NCBI GenBank assembly: GCA_009823395.1
Contig: CM020503.1
Location: 4,058,501 to 4,122,500, forward strand
Length of the DNA stretch: 64,000 nucleotides
Direction: 5' to 3'
Source of the DNA: Thamnaconus septentrionalis
Lineage: Eukaryota > Chordata > Actinopteri > Tetraodontiformes > Monacanthidae
In this document: in pieces, positions 49,097 to 62,399 of the stretch
Position numbering within the stretch: position 1 is the stretch's first letter
How the letters are laid out: each line of letters starts with the position of its first letter
Translations under genes and position numbers: made by a program
Notes under the pieces: generated by a model
What the model was told of the DNA's origin: nothing
Database searches by the model: none
Seen by the model: only the letters and a program-made list of their open reading frames with translations

Positions 49097-50830
49097 GTGT
49101 CCTGAATCTACTGTCTGCATCTCCATTAGAAATTTATTCAACAAGGTGCTCCTGTCTGAAATGACTTTGGAGGAGTGGAGGTGGCGTCTTCAAGTGAAAG
49201 CTGTTTCCAGAGGGTGTGAATGCTTGAAAGTGAGTCCCTCTGACGGATGTTATCAACCTTAGAATTTACAAGATTCACAGTCTCTGAATTTCTGTCAAGA
49301 CTATCCCATTTATAGAAGCGTCAACCTGTGAATTCCCAATGAGGAAAAAAATAACTAACAAGTTATGTGACAATCCAACTTTTAACTGAGCACTTTTGAA
49401 AAACACTTTCTCCCACATCATGTCCAGTGAAAACACTGCTTCATCTTCTACCAGGCTACAGATCATTCTCTCACCCCGTCCGTGCAGCTCGCTCTGCTTC
49501 TCCATCGTCTCTGCAAACAGTCCACCGACGGTCTCCGGAGGGTTGCGGTGCACCAGGTCTGGAAAAAGCCCCTATTGACGGTGGAAATTCACAGGAAGCG
49601 CCGTGTTTGTGGTCACTCACCCAGTCAGCCTTATTCAAAACTCTGTTTCTTCCATCGACAGACGCAGGATGAACTTGACGCCACAGCGTGGAGGCCCGGG
49701 AGAGTTTGGACACGACACGGTCCACTTAGTTGTTAATCTGATATTCCATTCATTTCCTTTGTGCAGAAAAAGAGAGCCTCCAAAGTGTCGTAACCTTTTA
49801 AACCAATTTTCCACTACGGCCTGCAAAGCTATAAAGATTATGCCTTTAAAACAGAGCAGTCAAATACAGCAACTGGTGCAGCTAACTGTATTTATTGCAG
49901 AGTTGTAGAAAAAGTATGCTTTTGTTGCTAATCACAATACAAAGCTATGACAACCATGCGCAACATTGTTTTGTTTTTTCAAATCCAGTTCTCTATGACG
50001 GTGAGTTTGCCCCAAAGCTATGAATAAACGATAAAACAAAACAAGAGTCAATGCCACTAAAACCACCAAGGGAAAGTTGGACTTGGCACCAAACCACCAT
50101 TATATAAAATGTATCCTTTAAAGTTGGAAATTCCCAACATAAAGGGGCTCCATCCAGTAACCACACACCCAACTGTGGCTCATAACAAATTGGTTTTGTT
50201 GTAGGGAGGAGTGGACATGTATGAACATGCTCACCTTGTTGAGTGAACCCACGACATTATGACCTTTATATTTTGGATGCTCACGACTCTATTGCTGCGT
50301 ACTGTTCCTCTGTGGCAAAATTGTGCCATATCTAAAGTAAATGTGAGCCTTACGATGAAACTGAAAATAATAATCAAATATTATTTGTCCCCTTAGCAAG
50401 TATAATATGAATCTTTACTCTTTAATTTAAACAACCACTTCAGCCTTGAGGAACTCAGGTGGCTTGAGTTCCAAAACTCAAGCCACCTTTACAAAATGGA
50501 AATTGCAGACCAATATGATTTTACTGTTAATGACAACTAGCACACCAAGCTAAAGCTAGTTGTCGTCCTACCTGCAGATTTAGTGACTCCTTAGAGTCAA
50601 GACCAGAAATAATAGAACTTCAATACAAAGAGCAAATATTACATTATGAATATGAATACATAAACAGAAAAATAAAAGCGCCACAACAGAAATTAGATGC
50701 TGAAAAAAAAAACCCGTCCCCGTTGTAGATACACCGCGACAAGCAGCTGGGGGTCGTTGAACCAATTTAAAATCTTATTCTATAAAATTATAGTAGTTCC
50801 TGCAAGGCTCGATTTTTCATGTTCACAGAT

Positions 50831-50863
<33 letters not shown>

Positions 50864-52050
50864 CATTTTTTTCTCTCACGGAGGTGTCTCTTGCCCACAC
50901 GACAGCTGGAAAACGGCTGGAAAGACGCGCATAAGCCTGCCAGGCCACCAGGTGGCAGTAATGAGTTTCTCACATCAACCACAACAGAAGAACATAATAT
51001 TGTCCTCGTGTGTAGAGAGAAGAGACGTCCTGACTGAGCAACAAAACTGGACATAAATGTCCAAAACCATGGCAATGTAAAGTCAAGAAGTGCTGCTGGC
51101 TGTTTTCTGACATAATATTTAGAAAAGATAAATCTGGGAGCTGGTCAGTTTGGATTAATGAACTATGCACAAGTAAACAACACCTGCCATGAACAAGGTG
51201 AGGAAAAGAGGCTTGGTTTCTGCCAAAAATCCTGCGTTTAAGCTGTCAGCTTTTAAAAATCTCAATCAATTCAGTTTTCTCTCTCTCGAAAATCTCCATT
51301 TTCCAGTGAGTCAAAACTCAGTTTGTGGTTGGACGGTCGGCCAAAGCCCCGGAAAAGAAATAAAAACTTCAAAATATCCACATGTGCAAACAGAGCTTAA
51401 TATTCTATGGCACTCCTGCAAATAGCTGCGGCCCATCTAAAGTTCACATTTTGACAGCTTGGAGTGGCTGTTATTTAGACTGGAAGCCCTGGAATTCCCC
51501 AGTATGTCAGGATAAAAAGTTAGACACAATTAGTTTACAGGACACACGTGCAGCCCCCAAATTACAAAGACTGCAGCTCTTTTCCTGCCTTGTCTCACTC
51601 AAATTTTGTCATTAACGTTTGTTCTTTTCCCCAAAAATCTTTATTCGAGTAAATATTTTGACACGTGTGTGTAAAATCTGGATTTCATTTGACGACACTG
51701 TGATGGACAGAAGAAGACTAAACCAACCGTGGATCACTGCCGCGGTGGAACTTCCCCATGTTTCAAAGGCGGCAGCAGACACTTCACAGCAGGGACCGGG
51801 ATCGTGTTTAGGCTTTTACATAGTTAACAAATTTGTTTCTTCTCCTTCCTTCTTTGTGCGGCGCAGGGATAAGTGTCACGCTTGCTTTGTTTCTGAGCAA
51901 AACCGTTTTTTCTGCTGAATCCTCTTCTTGACTATTTACAGGAACTGAGTCATCAGGATGTTTACGAGAGAGCGTGCGAGCGTGCGCACAATAACAGCAG
52001 ACTCTTACCAGAATAGACGGAGACATACAATCCTCTCAGCACAAGGTTGG

Positions 52051-52054
<4 letters not shown>
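48321..52054. other. Intergenic, no gene recognised
   Basis: Only short frames without domain-like content. It contains (GCA)n at 49069-49096, a poly-A run of about 29 (50835-50863) and two perfect hairpins: 50457-50488 (14-bp arms) and 50532-50564 (10-bp arms). Confidence 0.6.

Positions 52055-52109
<55 letters not shown>
52055..52109. repeat. (TG)n microsatellite
   Basis: About 55 bp of TG. Confidence 0.95.
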
Positions 52110-52110
<1 letters not shown>

Positions 52111-52402
52111 GTTGGCGGTCATACCTGTGCCTTTACGGCTAGTTATGGAGGATTTACAGATTATCCCTTGGACTCCCACTCTCAGCTCACTCTTATCTAC
52201 TTACCTAACTCACCTGAACCTCCAGCTAATGCCCTGGTGAGAGTTTGAGTCATTAAATACTTTCCATCACAACGGTGAACCGCATCACCCCATGGCCTGA
52301 CTCACCACGTCACCGCATCCGAAGCCGGCAAAGCCAATAGCGGTTGTCATAAGAAGCGCTGCCTTCCTAAAGATGGTTTGAGGAGTCTGGTATACTGTAT
52401 GT

Positions 52403-52940
52403 AGTAGTGTTGTAGTCAAGACCGCACCCACGGAGACCAAGGAATTGTCAAGACAAGAGAGTATTGAGATGGAGATAAGACCAAGACTGCATAAATCAAA
52501 TAAAAATAGCAACAAAACAGAAGAAATGACCAGTATTTTTTTTTAAAATTCAAGTTTACTTCTACATAAATGGCACAGCAACATTTCTTTTCAGCAAGGT
52601 TTCTTTAAAAAGTTTTCTTTAAGATTTTGCTGCTTTGCCAGCTGTTTTGAACTATTTTCAAAAAAACTACTTTGCTTCATAAAATTAAAAAATAGATAGG
52701 AATAAGGGGGCGTGTCACTCTGGGTTTCACAAACAGAGCGAAACAAAGCAGCGGCTGGATTCTTTCCTGTTAAATCTGTCATTGAACTCCTGGCTGAGTC
52801 TCGACCGGTCTTGATCAAAAATCCAGAGTCTGCCCAGGCCAAGACAGAGAGAAGACCGAATAAAAATGCCTCCGAGTGCGAGACGAGACCGAGAACCTTA
52901 AAAAGTGGTCTGGAGACCGAGACCAATCTCAAGTGTTAGA
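52403..52940. repeat. Probable dispersed repeat
   Basis: Starts TAGTGTTGTAGTCAAGACCG and ends in GAGACCGAGACCAATCTCAA. GAGACCGAGACC-type subterminal motifs are common in fish interspersed repeats. No second copy lies in this window, so this call rests on familiarity only. Confidence 0.35.
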
Positions 52941-55545
52941 AGCGTCTCTGGACTGGTGGGACATAGAAGAAACAACAATTGCAAGAATTTAAAATCCTTG
53001 TGTGTAACATTTAGTGGAATCTCGACTTTAACTTGTACAGTGTGGCGCCTGTTGTCATTTCCACAAAATGAATAGTGGTCACAAACTGAGAGGCACACAA
53101 TGGCCCAGCCTGAAGACAGCATGTGACTCCAGCTTCACTCTGTGCTAGTGACTGTGTATAAAGATGGGTGGAGCTTCCAGTTCAAAAAGAAGGCCAATGT
53201 GGATGTGTCAAAACTGGCATTCTATCATTTGGCCCGGCAGGGACTGCCAAAAATGGTTGCAAAAAGCCTAAGAATGACTGGCTGTCAATATGGAAAGGCA
53301 GCCTAAATTTATATCTTTTCACACTGGTCTGGTTCTACTAACATATTTGTTTTGCCAGCTGTGATTTTTTGGTAAAATCACTAAATTAGACCAAACTACA
53401 GACGTGGTGGCAGGATATGGCTCCCAGCCTACAGACAGTTTGGGCCTCATTTAAATACTTGTACTTATTATGAGCAAATCGAAGGGGAGGAGAAGAGCCG
53501 GTATTTTGTGCTGGTGATAGTGTAGAGCAACACATCAGTGGAGGCCAGCAACTGTTCTTCTTTGTTCTCTGCTGCCGTAGTGAATCTCATTGCTGGTGTG
53601 ATGCATTTGTATGTATTAGCTTTGTCAGATAGCTTGATGATAGTTTAAGCCAGTTTGAAGGCTTTACTTAGTGTAAAACATTTCCTGTATTCTAGATTGA
53701 CTTCGGCAAGGGTTCCTTCAAACATGGAGCTGGCATGGAGTCGTGCAGTCACCGAACTGATTGGTCCACTTGGTTTCGGTAGACAGATTGTTTATCCAAA
53801 CAAGTTCTGTGTTCTGACCCTGGTCACGAAGAAGTCTGTTGTGTGACCCCTTTGTGACATGGGTTGTGACCCAGCCACAGTGTATTTTGTGACATGGTAA
53901 CCGCTCACTGTTTTAGCTTTTTATCCCTTTTGAAGGAAGAGTAACTTTTTTATACTTTCTGCCAATAACTTCCATGGACTCTTACCAGATGTCATATAAA
54001 TCTAAATGATTTAGAAAAGATTACAGCCGGCATACCAGGTTAACAAACAGTTTAAAACATTAAAAGCGAAGGCCTCTGTGGATGTCAAATAACCTCAAAG
54101 CACTACATTTAATGCACACTTAATGCTCTTCGTCTGCATACAACTGTAGATAGAAGAAAAAGGTGGAGCTTTTGTCCCAAATGTTTTCACAGACTTAAAA
54201 ACACATGAGGTTGCATGCAGGAACACCTACTATAAACACAGGCAGGTGTTCCTTCTAAAAGCATTGACATGGACTCCTAATAAACTGCACCAAGATCAAC
54301 ACACTGACCAGACAGCCTCTTTATCTCAGCGGGCCAAGACGCTGGCTGTCTGTCTGAGACCAACACTAGTTCTGCACAGTGCTGACAGGTAGTCTGCCAC
54401 TTAAACATACACGCACATGCGCACACCCACACACACGGGCCCTCCCTTCCAAGTAAAGGAGACTAAATCCTCGCTGAGCCGAGTCAACCATCTCCTCATA
54501 TCCAATCCCTGCCCCGCAGCCAATCAGGAGGCCTCCCGCCCGTTCCTTTTTAATCAGCAGACTGTCTGAGGGTTTGTACTGCATCACACGTTGGCTTAGA
54601 AGAATCTCCTGATGTTCTGCAGGTTATTATAAGTCAGTATCGGTTCGATCGAAGGCTCTTAGTGGTGCACGGGTGGCCTGGAGGTCAGGGAAATGTACGT
54701 GGTAGTTAAAGGTGCACAACTGGCAACTTGAAGCGGGGATCTAACAGACCAACTTCACTGACCGTCGCTACAGTGCCACAACACACTCCACTGGCAAGCC
54801 ATTCATGGTCGAGGCGAGAAATCTGACCGTCAAACTTGTCGTGAATCATCAATCATCATTCACTAAACAGATCCAAATCACATGAGTCCTTTGAGTCACA
54901 CGAGTCGGAATAAATCCTGCTCCAGAAAAAACAAGTTAATCTTTTTGAAATGCCTGTTGACCAGCGAGCCTGAAGCGGCTGAAGGTGATTACCTCGGTTC
55001 ACCTGACGGGCTCTGGATGCTCTGTAGAAAGTTCTAATTCACTGGCATAGTTTCAAATTTGTGACGGCGACGACCACATATTGAATTCCTCCACAGATTA
55101 ATATTTAGAATGAGATCACACAAGTCTTGGCAAATGCGATTAATTTGGCATGTTGCTTAATGCAGACATCAGACTAATTGGAAGCAGATGTGCAGTGCTG
55201 GGTTGATGATGCAGATGAGTCAAGGATCAGATCATCGCTACGTCAAAGGAAAACTTGTGTGTGCAACAGTGGCATAAACTGAACACACATGATATGCAAA
55301 AGATGGGTTTGTTTCCACTTTTTTCAAGGTTTTGTCTCAAAATTTGTCTCTTTCACCCTGGAATTAGGCAGAAACTGCGATATTAAGCCTTTCCCACCTT
55401 TTGACATGCGTTCTCTTTGTGCTTCTTAAGAAACATTTACAACCGTTGTATAAACTGTTATTGAGGTCATGTTGGTTTCCGTCTCTTGGCGTTGTGACAG
55501 GTTACATTTTTGACCTAAAAGCAGACACGAACGCTCTCTTAAACT

Positions 55546-55589
<44 letters not shown>

Positions 55590-55908
55590 CAAATTTAACA
55601 CAACATAATCACAGCTGGCCTACTGAATGTTGCCTCCAAACCGCGTGACGTGGTAGTCAGTGGGAAATATCGGCCCGCATCGCTAGATGGTCTCTTATCA
55701 GGTTGCACAGCTGCTCGGCGGCTGGGGGAGGCTTCTGGAGCCCGGTGGGGAAAATGCATGCTCATGGCCAGCGATGATGGTCGTGTTTCTCAATCCTGTT
55801 TGGACTGAAGGCGTCATGATAATGGAAACGTATTGAGCCAAAGGATTTGGGTCAGCCGTGTTACTGTTTTTGGAAGTGCCTGCTTTGAAATGTGAGAATT
55901 TTGAGAGT

Positions 55909-55942
<34 letters not shown>

Positions 55943-58276
55943 ACACTTTTGGGTCAGATGTTTGATGCTGCAGATCACCTCACAAAGCAGCTGGTTGTAT
56001 GACAGTATTTTTTAACCCGCCCAATGTGTTTCTCCTCCCTGGAGGAGCTGGTAGCCCCAGCCAGGGTTTATCTGTAACAAAGCACGTGTTCTTCCAAAAA
56101 ACAATCCATTTTAGTGGTGTGTGCCAGAGAAGCCAAGCAGGCATTCTCCTGCAACTGTCAGAAAAAACACAAACTACCTGTTGCTGCATGGCTCTCAGCT
56201 ACAAAACAGTCACTGAACTTGCTGCAAATCTTCAGGACCAGCCACCAAACTGACCCAGATCAACATGAGTCACTCTCTCGACTCGCATGCGAAGAACTCA
56301 GACTGAGCCGTTTGGAATCTGACACACAGAAACTTTTATTTTCCTAGTTTGTTTTTTGTCTTTTTCAAATCGTTTTCACGGTTTGCCATTGGCTCCTTCC
56401 AAAAAGGATGTGAAAATGATCAGATGAGCGGGATATCCCAGTGGGTATCCCAGGTTACAGTGGGGACAATAAACTGATTTTCTGCACCGGGGGGGAAGTG
56501 CAAGACTTTGGCCGATCAAGGCACCTAAGTTGGAAATAGTCTTTCATGTTAAAAGCAGTTTATCCAGCCGTTTCATGGAGCCATTGAAGTCCATCCTAAA
56601 CATTCAACATTTCAGTGTTGACAGACTCCATGCAATTACCTTGTTCGTCCTTTTTTGGCTTCTCTTTTCCTCTTTGTTCAATGCCCCCTTACTTTGACAG
56701 GGAAGCCACAGTGAGGAGTGGCTGCAGCAATATGCAGAATTTACCACTGCATATTGACAGCTAATGGCCTCAGGCAGCCTGAGGAACAGACAACTGAGCC
56801 TTCATTTTGATTCGTGGAGACAGATTTGGACCCTGGATGTAGTTTTGCTGTTGGTCTTTAATTTAAATGACTGAAGCTAAAGGAGAGTTGCAAGTGCGAC
56901 ATCTTGTTCAATGTGTAGACAGTCGTGTTGTTTGTTATGATTTTGTGAATTTCCATTCACCTATTATCCAGCCTGTTATACTTGATACTGTACATATACC
57001 ACCCATTTGCAGTGCAGGTCTTTTTGTTGGGGTTTTTCTTTAATATGTGATTTTTGTTTTAGTCAGCACTTTTGCTAGAGCCCAACTATGGACCACTGTT
57101 GCCAAAACAAAGCGGCTAAAAATGGTTTACTCAATCCATGTCAGCCCTGCTTCTCACGGCAAAAGAGCTGTTGGCTTTGATGCCCGAGGAAATTCACGAG
57201 ACTAGGAGTTCTTCTCCATTGACTTCCAATGAGAAATAAACGAGAAGGATAACGAGACACGGGGCTTAATCCGATCCAGCTCGGCTATATTCCTTTAACA
57301 TTTGGAAAAAGAAAGTTTCACGTGGGCACATTTTGTGGGATGAGAGGCGACCGAGTGAGTAATACGGACTGTGGGAGTCCTGGCCGCTCGCCTGCTTGAT
57401 GTTCCTGACTTTTAAAAGCGAGACTTGTATCCGGAGCTTCAGCTCAGTCACGTCATGTCGTCCCTCTCACTGCTCGTGTCTGCCTTCCCTCTTAAGTTTA
57501 AGGCATCTGGAGCTGCTTCAAAAGTCTGATGCTGCCAGAGGACTGGAGTCGAGGAGATGGAGGGCTTTCAAAATCCATCTGCAATGTATATTTTTGGAAA
57601 AGGTGAAATTAGTCAAAGGGCTTTAATTGAGTTGAGACATATTAAACACATTAAGGAACAATATTATGCAAAACTCACCCCACCAACGAAGCACCTGTTT
57701 TAACAGGAAACTGAAACCATGAGTTTTTCAAGAGAGGCTCCAAGCAGAGGACTACATGCTGTTTTCTGGTCATCTAAATACTGTATGTACTGTGTACGTA
57801 TTATCAGTCATTTCAGTCATTAGACTTCCCCACTGGAATCTAATGATCTGAAAATAACACAGGACCTTTTAAGCAATAATAGTAATTTTCATTCTCGAGT
57901 GGTGAGATATCACTATAACTGCCAATTTGCCTCTGTATTGTTGACTAAAGACAAGAATATAACCACACACATTAGTCAAGTGTGGATTATACATTAAACC
58001 TGAGCCGAAACAGGAAATGGCTTGTTTTGTTTTCGACAGTGGCACTAAAATAATACCTATTAGAGACACGAGGGGGGAAAGTTGGACTTTAACAAACAGA
58101 ACTGAGGCTCAGGGGGAAGTTGCTGATTGTGACTTTGGCTAATTTGTTGGCTTTGCGGGACGACGTGCCTCTCAGAACACAATGTCATGGATCATTACCT
58201 TCTGTTGCCGTTCAGCTTTTAGTGTATTGATGGTGGTAGACTGTTGGTATGTATGACACACACACACACGCACGCA

Positions 58277-58325
<49 letters not shown>

Positions 58326-58379
58326 CCTTGTGATTTTGTTTTCAGGAGATGCTTGTTACCAAACACTGGCTGCGTCCAT
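52941..58379. other. Intergenic, no gene recognised
   Basis: Contains CA/TG microsatellites at 55549-55587, 55911-55940 and 58255-58321. The stretch 55080-55200 is AT-rich, with several ATTA/TAAT cores. No splice-consistent coding exons were found. Confidence 0.55.
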
Positions 58380-58872
58380 CACAGTTTTTCGCAAAATAAA
58401 AGCGATATTTCTAAATTTTCGACAAAGTACAATTTCCATTGAATGGTGTGAAGCACACAAATGTCGTAATTCTCGTAAAATCTCGTAAATCTCGTCCGCG
58501 GGATTTTACGAGATTTACATTTGCTTTTGTTTGTTTACGTTTGTTCGCTGTCAAGAATGGTTGTTGTTTTTTTGTCTTTGATTACTTGTAAAAAATATTC
58601 CGTCTCCTCCTCTGTGCAAACATAGTGCGCCATTTTCACTTGAAGTTAACTGGTCACGTTACCCCGTACATCACGTCCGGTGACACGTAAATGCGAAAAA
58701 AGTGTTTCCATGACATTTTGTGATATCTGTGTGTGTGGAACAACCACCGCATGAGAGCATAAAAACCTTTTAGCAATATTTGAGAGGTTTTTCGAAGTGT
58801 AGGCCAGTTATGACCATTTTTTTCTTGCGATATTTCGTTTTTTGCTCAATTCTAGGGGTAATGGAAATACAG
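58380..58872. mobile_element. 0.5-kb MITE family, copy 3
   Basis: 493 bp, same orientation as copy 1: AAAATAAAAGCGATATTTCT, TTGAATGGTGTGAAG, TTTTAGCAATATTTGAGAGG, ending TCTAGGGGTAATGGAAATAC-AG. An internal GTAAATCTCGT/ACGAGATTTAC palindrome lies near 58484-58516. Confidence 0.8.
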
Positions 58873-59410
58873 CTACTGTGTGAAATGGTTTCCTCTGGTC
58901 TGAACGCAGCTTCATCACTGTGGCCTGCTTGTTCTGCTTGTTCCTAAAAAGCCCCCCATCCTGGCAAACAGCCTCCGTAACGGTTGTGGTGGTGGTGGTG
59001 GTGGGGGGCGTCATGCAATAAGCTACGATCCCTTTGTTTGTCTTTCCACTTCTCCCTACATCCCACTCAGCGGCTTGCACAGCATTTGGACCGCTGACCC
59101 CGAGGCGAAGTCTTCACTTCAGCCAGACTGTCGATCGCTTCAAGACGCCAAGTTGTCATTTCTACACAGGAGCCGTGACATGTGATGAAGATGTCAAACG
59201 CGGTGACATCAGCTGCGCTGCAGAGAGAACAGAGGCCCACAGCGCACACAGACCAGACTCAGTGGAGACTCCGTCTGCTGCAGCGTGTATGTGAGGGAAG
59301 GGAGGAAAGAGGGGGGGGGGTCTTGTGCCACACATGTTGCCCCCGGGGCCGGAGTGGTCGCCTTGGCTTTGGCAGGAAGACGGAGGGAGGAAGCAGAGGA
59401 GGAGGAGGAG

Positions 59411-59447
<37 letters not shown>

Positions 59448-62362
59448 TAGGGGCGCCTGTTGAGGGCAGCGGCTGGTGCCACGTTTACATCACAGAACTG
59501 TAATTCCTTTCAGTGCTGAGTGAAGCAGAGCTGCTCCTGCTGGCTTTCTTTTTGTTTTTTTCAAGCCCTTCCGTTTCGGTTCCACCGAGTCCACAGGCTG
59601 CAGTGTGTGGCTGACTCCCACTATGGAAGTCTTAAGTGTAAAACGCACCAATCAGACAGAGAATTGATGAACTTGCCTGAGTTGGAAGCAGTGCAAAATG
59701 ATTTGTAACTCGTCTTCAGGCGTGATGTGAAACCTCTAGACGCCTCGAAAGGTCACTGGAGGCCAGATACTGACGCTGGCCTTCCATTGGTGGATGGCAG
59801 TAAAAAAACTGAAAGAGCCAAGAACTGATGAGATCTTTCCCTTGTGTAGCAGAGGATCAGAAAAAGAGTGAACTGTGCCGCAGGACACATTTCCATATTC
59901 CCAGCCTGCTGTTTGGACTGGTCGCCGTGGAAACAGGAGGAGGGCATCAAAATACAGGCACAATGACAAATACCAGCATCTGTGTGTGTGCGTGTGTGTG
60001 TTGGGTCAGTGAGGTTCAGTCTGGGCAGTAATGTGAGACTGCTCAGCACATCAGCACATTCCTCTGGGTCTTGGGTTTTTTCTTTCGAGAGGAAGAGAAG
60101 AAAGGAAGAAAGAGGGAAGACGGAGGGAAAGAAAAGCAACATCACAGAGTCATAAGTGCCGTCTAGAATTGAAACAGCGGCTTTCGGGCTGTTTAGATAC
60201 CATAACGGCAGGAGCTCCTCCATCTCCGACCGATATGGTACATCAAGCTGTATAGGCACTGCTGTAATGATATGTTTCCTAGAGGCCCTGCATGAATCTG
60301 CCCTGAGCTGCTGGAGCGGCAGAATTCACTCCCCACAAACATTTTCTGGATATCTGTGGGTCCCGGCAGACGAACGGCTTTAAATAACTGCTGTCACATG
60401 GCTGCGAAACCATTCAAATACTCCCGTCTCTCCCCAATGCTGAAGCACTAATTCCTGCCCGTAGAACCGAGGAGTCCACCAAAAAACACTTCAAACTTAA
60501 AGGAGGTTAGAAACCCCAGTATAGTCAATAATGTGAGAAGGAGGAACCTTCATAGTAAAGTACTAATGTATGTAATATCTTTACCACCCCACCATTTTGT
60601 CTAACTATATATAAGATTAAGTGTGTGCAAATTATTGACTGTATGTTAATATGGGCAGAGTCATTGACGCCCAGTAATTGCTCTCACAGTCAGCTTCATC
60701 TTCAGTTTCCAGATGATTCCATATTTGGATGTGTGGGCGGTACTACGGATGAGCACTGATTGAATCTGGCAAATTATCCGGCAAATGGAAGAAGTTTTTC
60801 CTCGCTCGATGAACCATTCAAATAGTCACATCATGGTTACGATCAAACCATGGCTAGATTTCAACTCAAAATGACCTGCACCGTAGTTTTAAAAAACTGA
60901 CCTGTCCAGTCTTTGCTAGTCAAAGCCAATTATTGATATTCAGTGTTCAATCTGCCCTCCTGACAAATGTATTTTACATGTACGCCTCCAGAGAGCTTGT
61001 CTCTGTGTTAAATCCACACCAGTGCTGTTGTTCTTACACAACAGAGCACCTCTATAATTTGTTTAGCTCATCAAGTGGCTTCCTGTCGTCGTGTCTCACT
61101 GCCAGCCCAGCTGACTGTACACAGCACTTGACTGCTGTTCACTTGAAACCACAGTCTAATTTCGTGCTTGTCTCACAACACAAAGCAGACGTCCAAAATA
61201 AGAAGACCTCAAATGACAGCGGCGCTGACCAGGAAGCAGGTCAACAACTGACAATCGTCTTTGGAAGGAAAGTCAGTGGAGTTCTTCAACAGGAATGTAA
61301 CAATGACAGTGATCCGTAACTTTAAAAATGCTATTTACAAATGTCAAAATTACACTTATGTCTCACTGTCACCATGTGAGGACGTGAGGCATGGCATTGT
61401 GTGAGTTGAACAAAAAAAATAACCCTGCGGTTCCATCTGTAGAGCAGAACAGGGAAAATCCTGCTGAAAAATAAACACATGGTGGCGCCGCAACAGAGCA
61501 GACAGCGGCAGTAAACACCACGCAGTCCGCGGGTTCGACACCAATGTGTCAAACTAACCGTATGAACGTCGGGCGTTCACTCTTTTTTTTTCTCCGTCTA
61601 TTGTGACCGTCATTCTTATGCAACGTGCTCCACTTTTTCCAAAACCACTCAGTAATTACACAAACACGCAGCAGGGGATATCAGCCCCGCCATCAACATC
61701 CCTTTTTTCCCCTGTTATTATGGTGTTACGGTCAGCGGGGACCACTTCACAGAGTTGCGCTCATGAGCATTTTTTTTTTCATATTACAGTAAAGAGTGTT
61801 TTTGTTTGCAGAGCTGAGTGTTGCTGTAACATGGAGAGAAAACATAGGCTGACCCCACCCTGTGAGCATACACCAACATTTCAGCCAGAGCAAAGTAGGA
61901 TAAAAAAAGAAGTCTGCGCTGCACGGGAGAGTCCCGACTCCTGCCTCGTCCTCCCCATCCTACTTCCAGCCCCTCTGATTCATCCCTCCCCACTAACATC
62001 CTACAGCCCTTCTGCATGCAGACTGGAAAAAAACACGGCAGTAGGAATGCAGCTGTAAGTGCTGATTGGGGCAATTTTTTTTGTGGTTAAAATGCGCGTT
62101 GACATCCAGCGATGCTGATTGGTGGCCGATAGAAGGGGGAGGCTCACATGCACACGCTGCGTCTTCCACGGCCAACCTGACGTCATTTCCTCGCTGCAAA
62201 ATCTGGGGAGGCAGACGCTAGATGAGAGATCAGTGCCAGCCGCTGCTGGGTTTGGTAAAAGTCACTGGAAATTACCCCCCGACTCCCCCGAGCCAAGCCG
62301 GGATTAAAGGATGAGGGAAAAATCTTCTGCAGCGAAACCACAATGCTGGTTTCCTCTCACCG

Positions 62363-62399
<37 letters not shown>

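Noticed and set aside
59182..59503. Gly/Glu/Val-rich frames
   Set aside because: Generated by GGA and TG simple repeats.
60933..62058. Frames of 128 and 151 residues in the gene-poor region
   Set aside because: Composition and lack of recognisable motifs fit random open frames; no polyadenylation or splice context was found.
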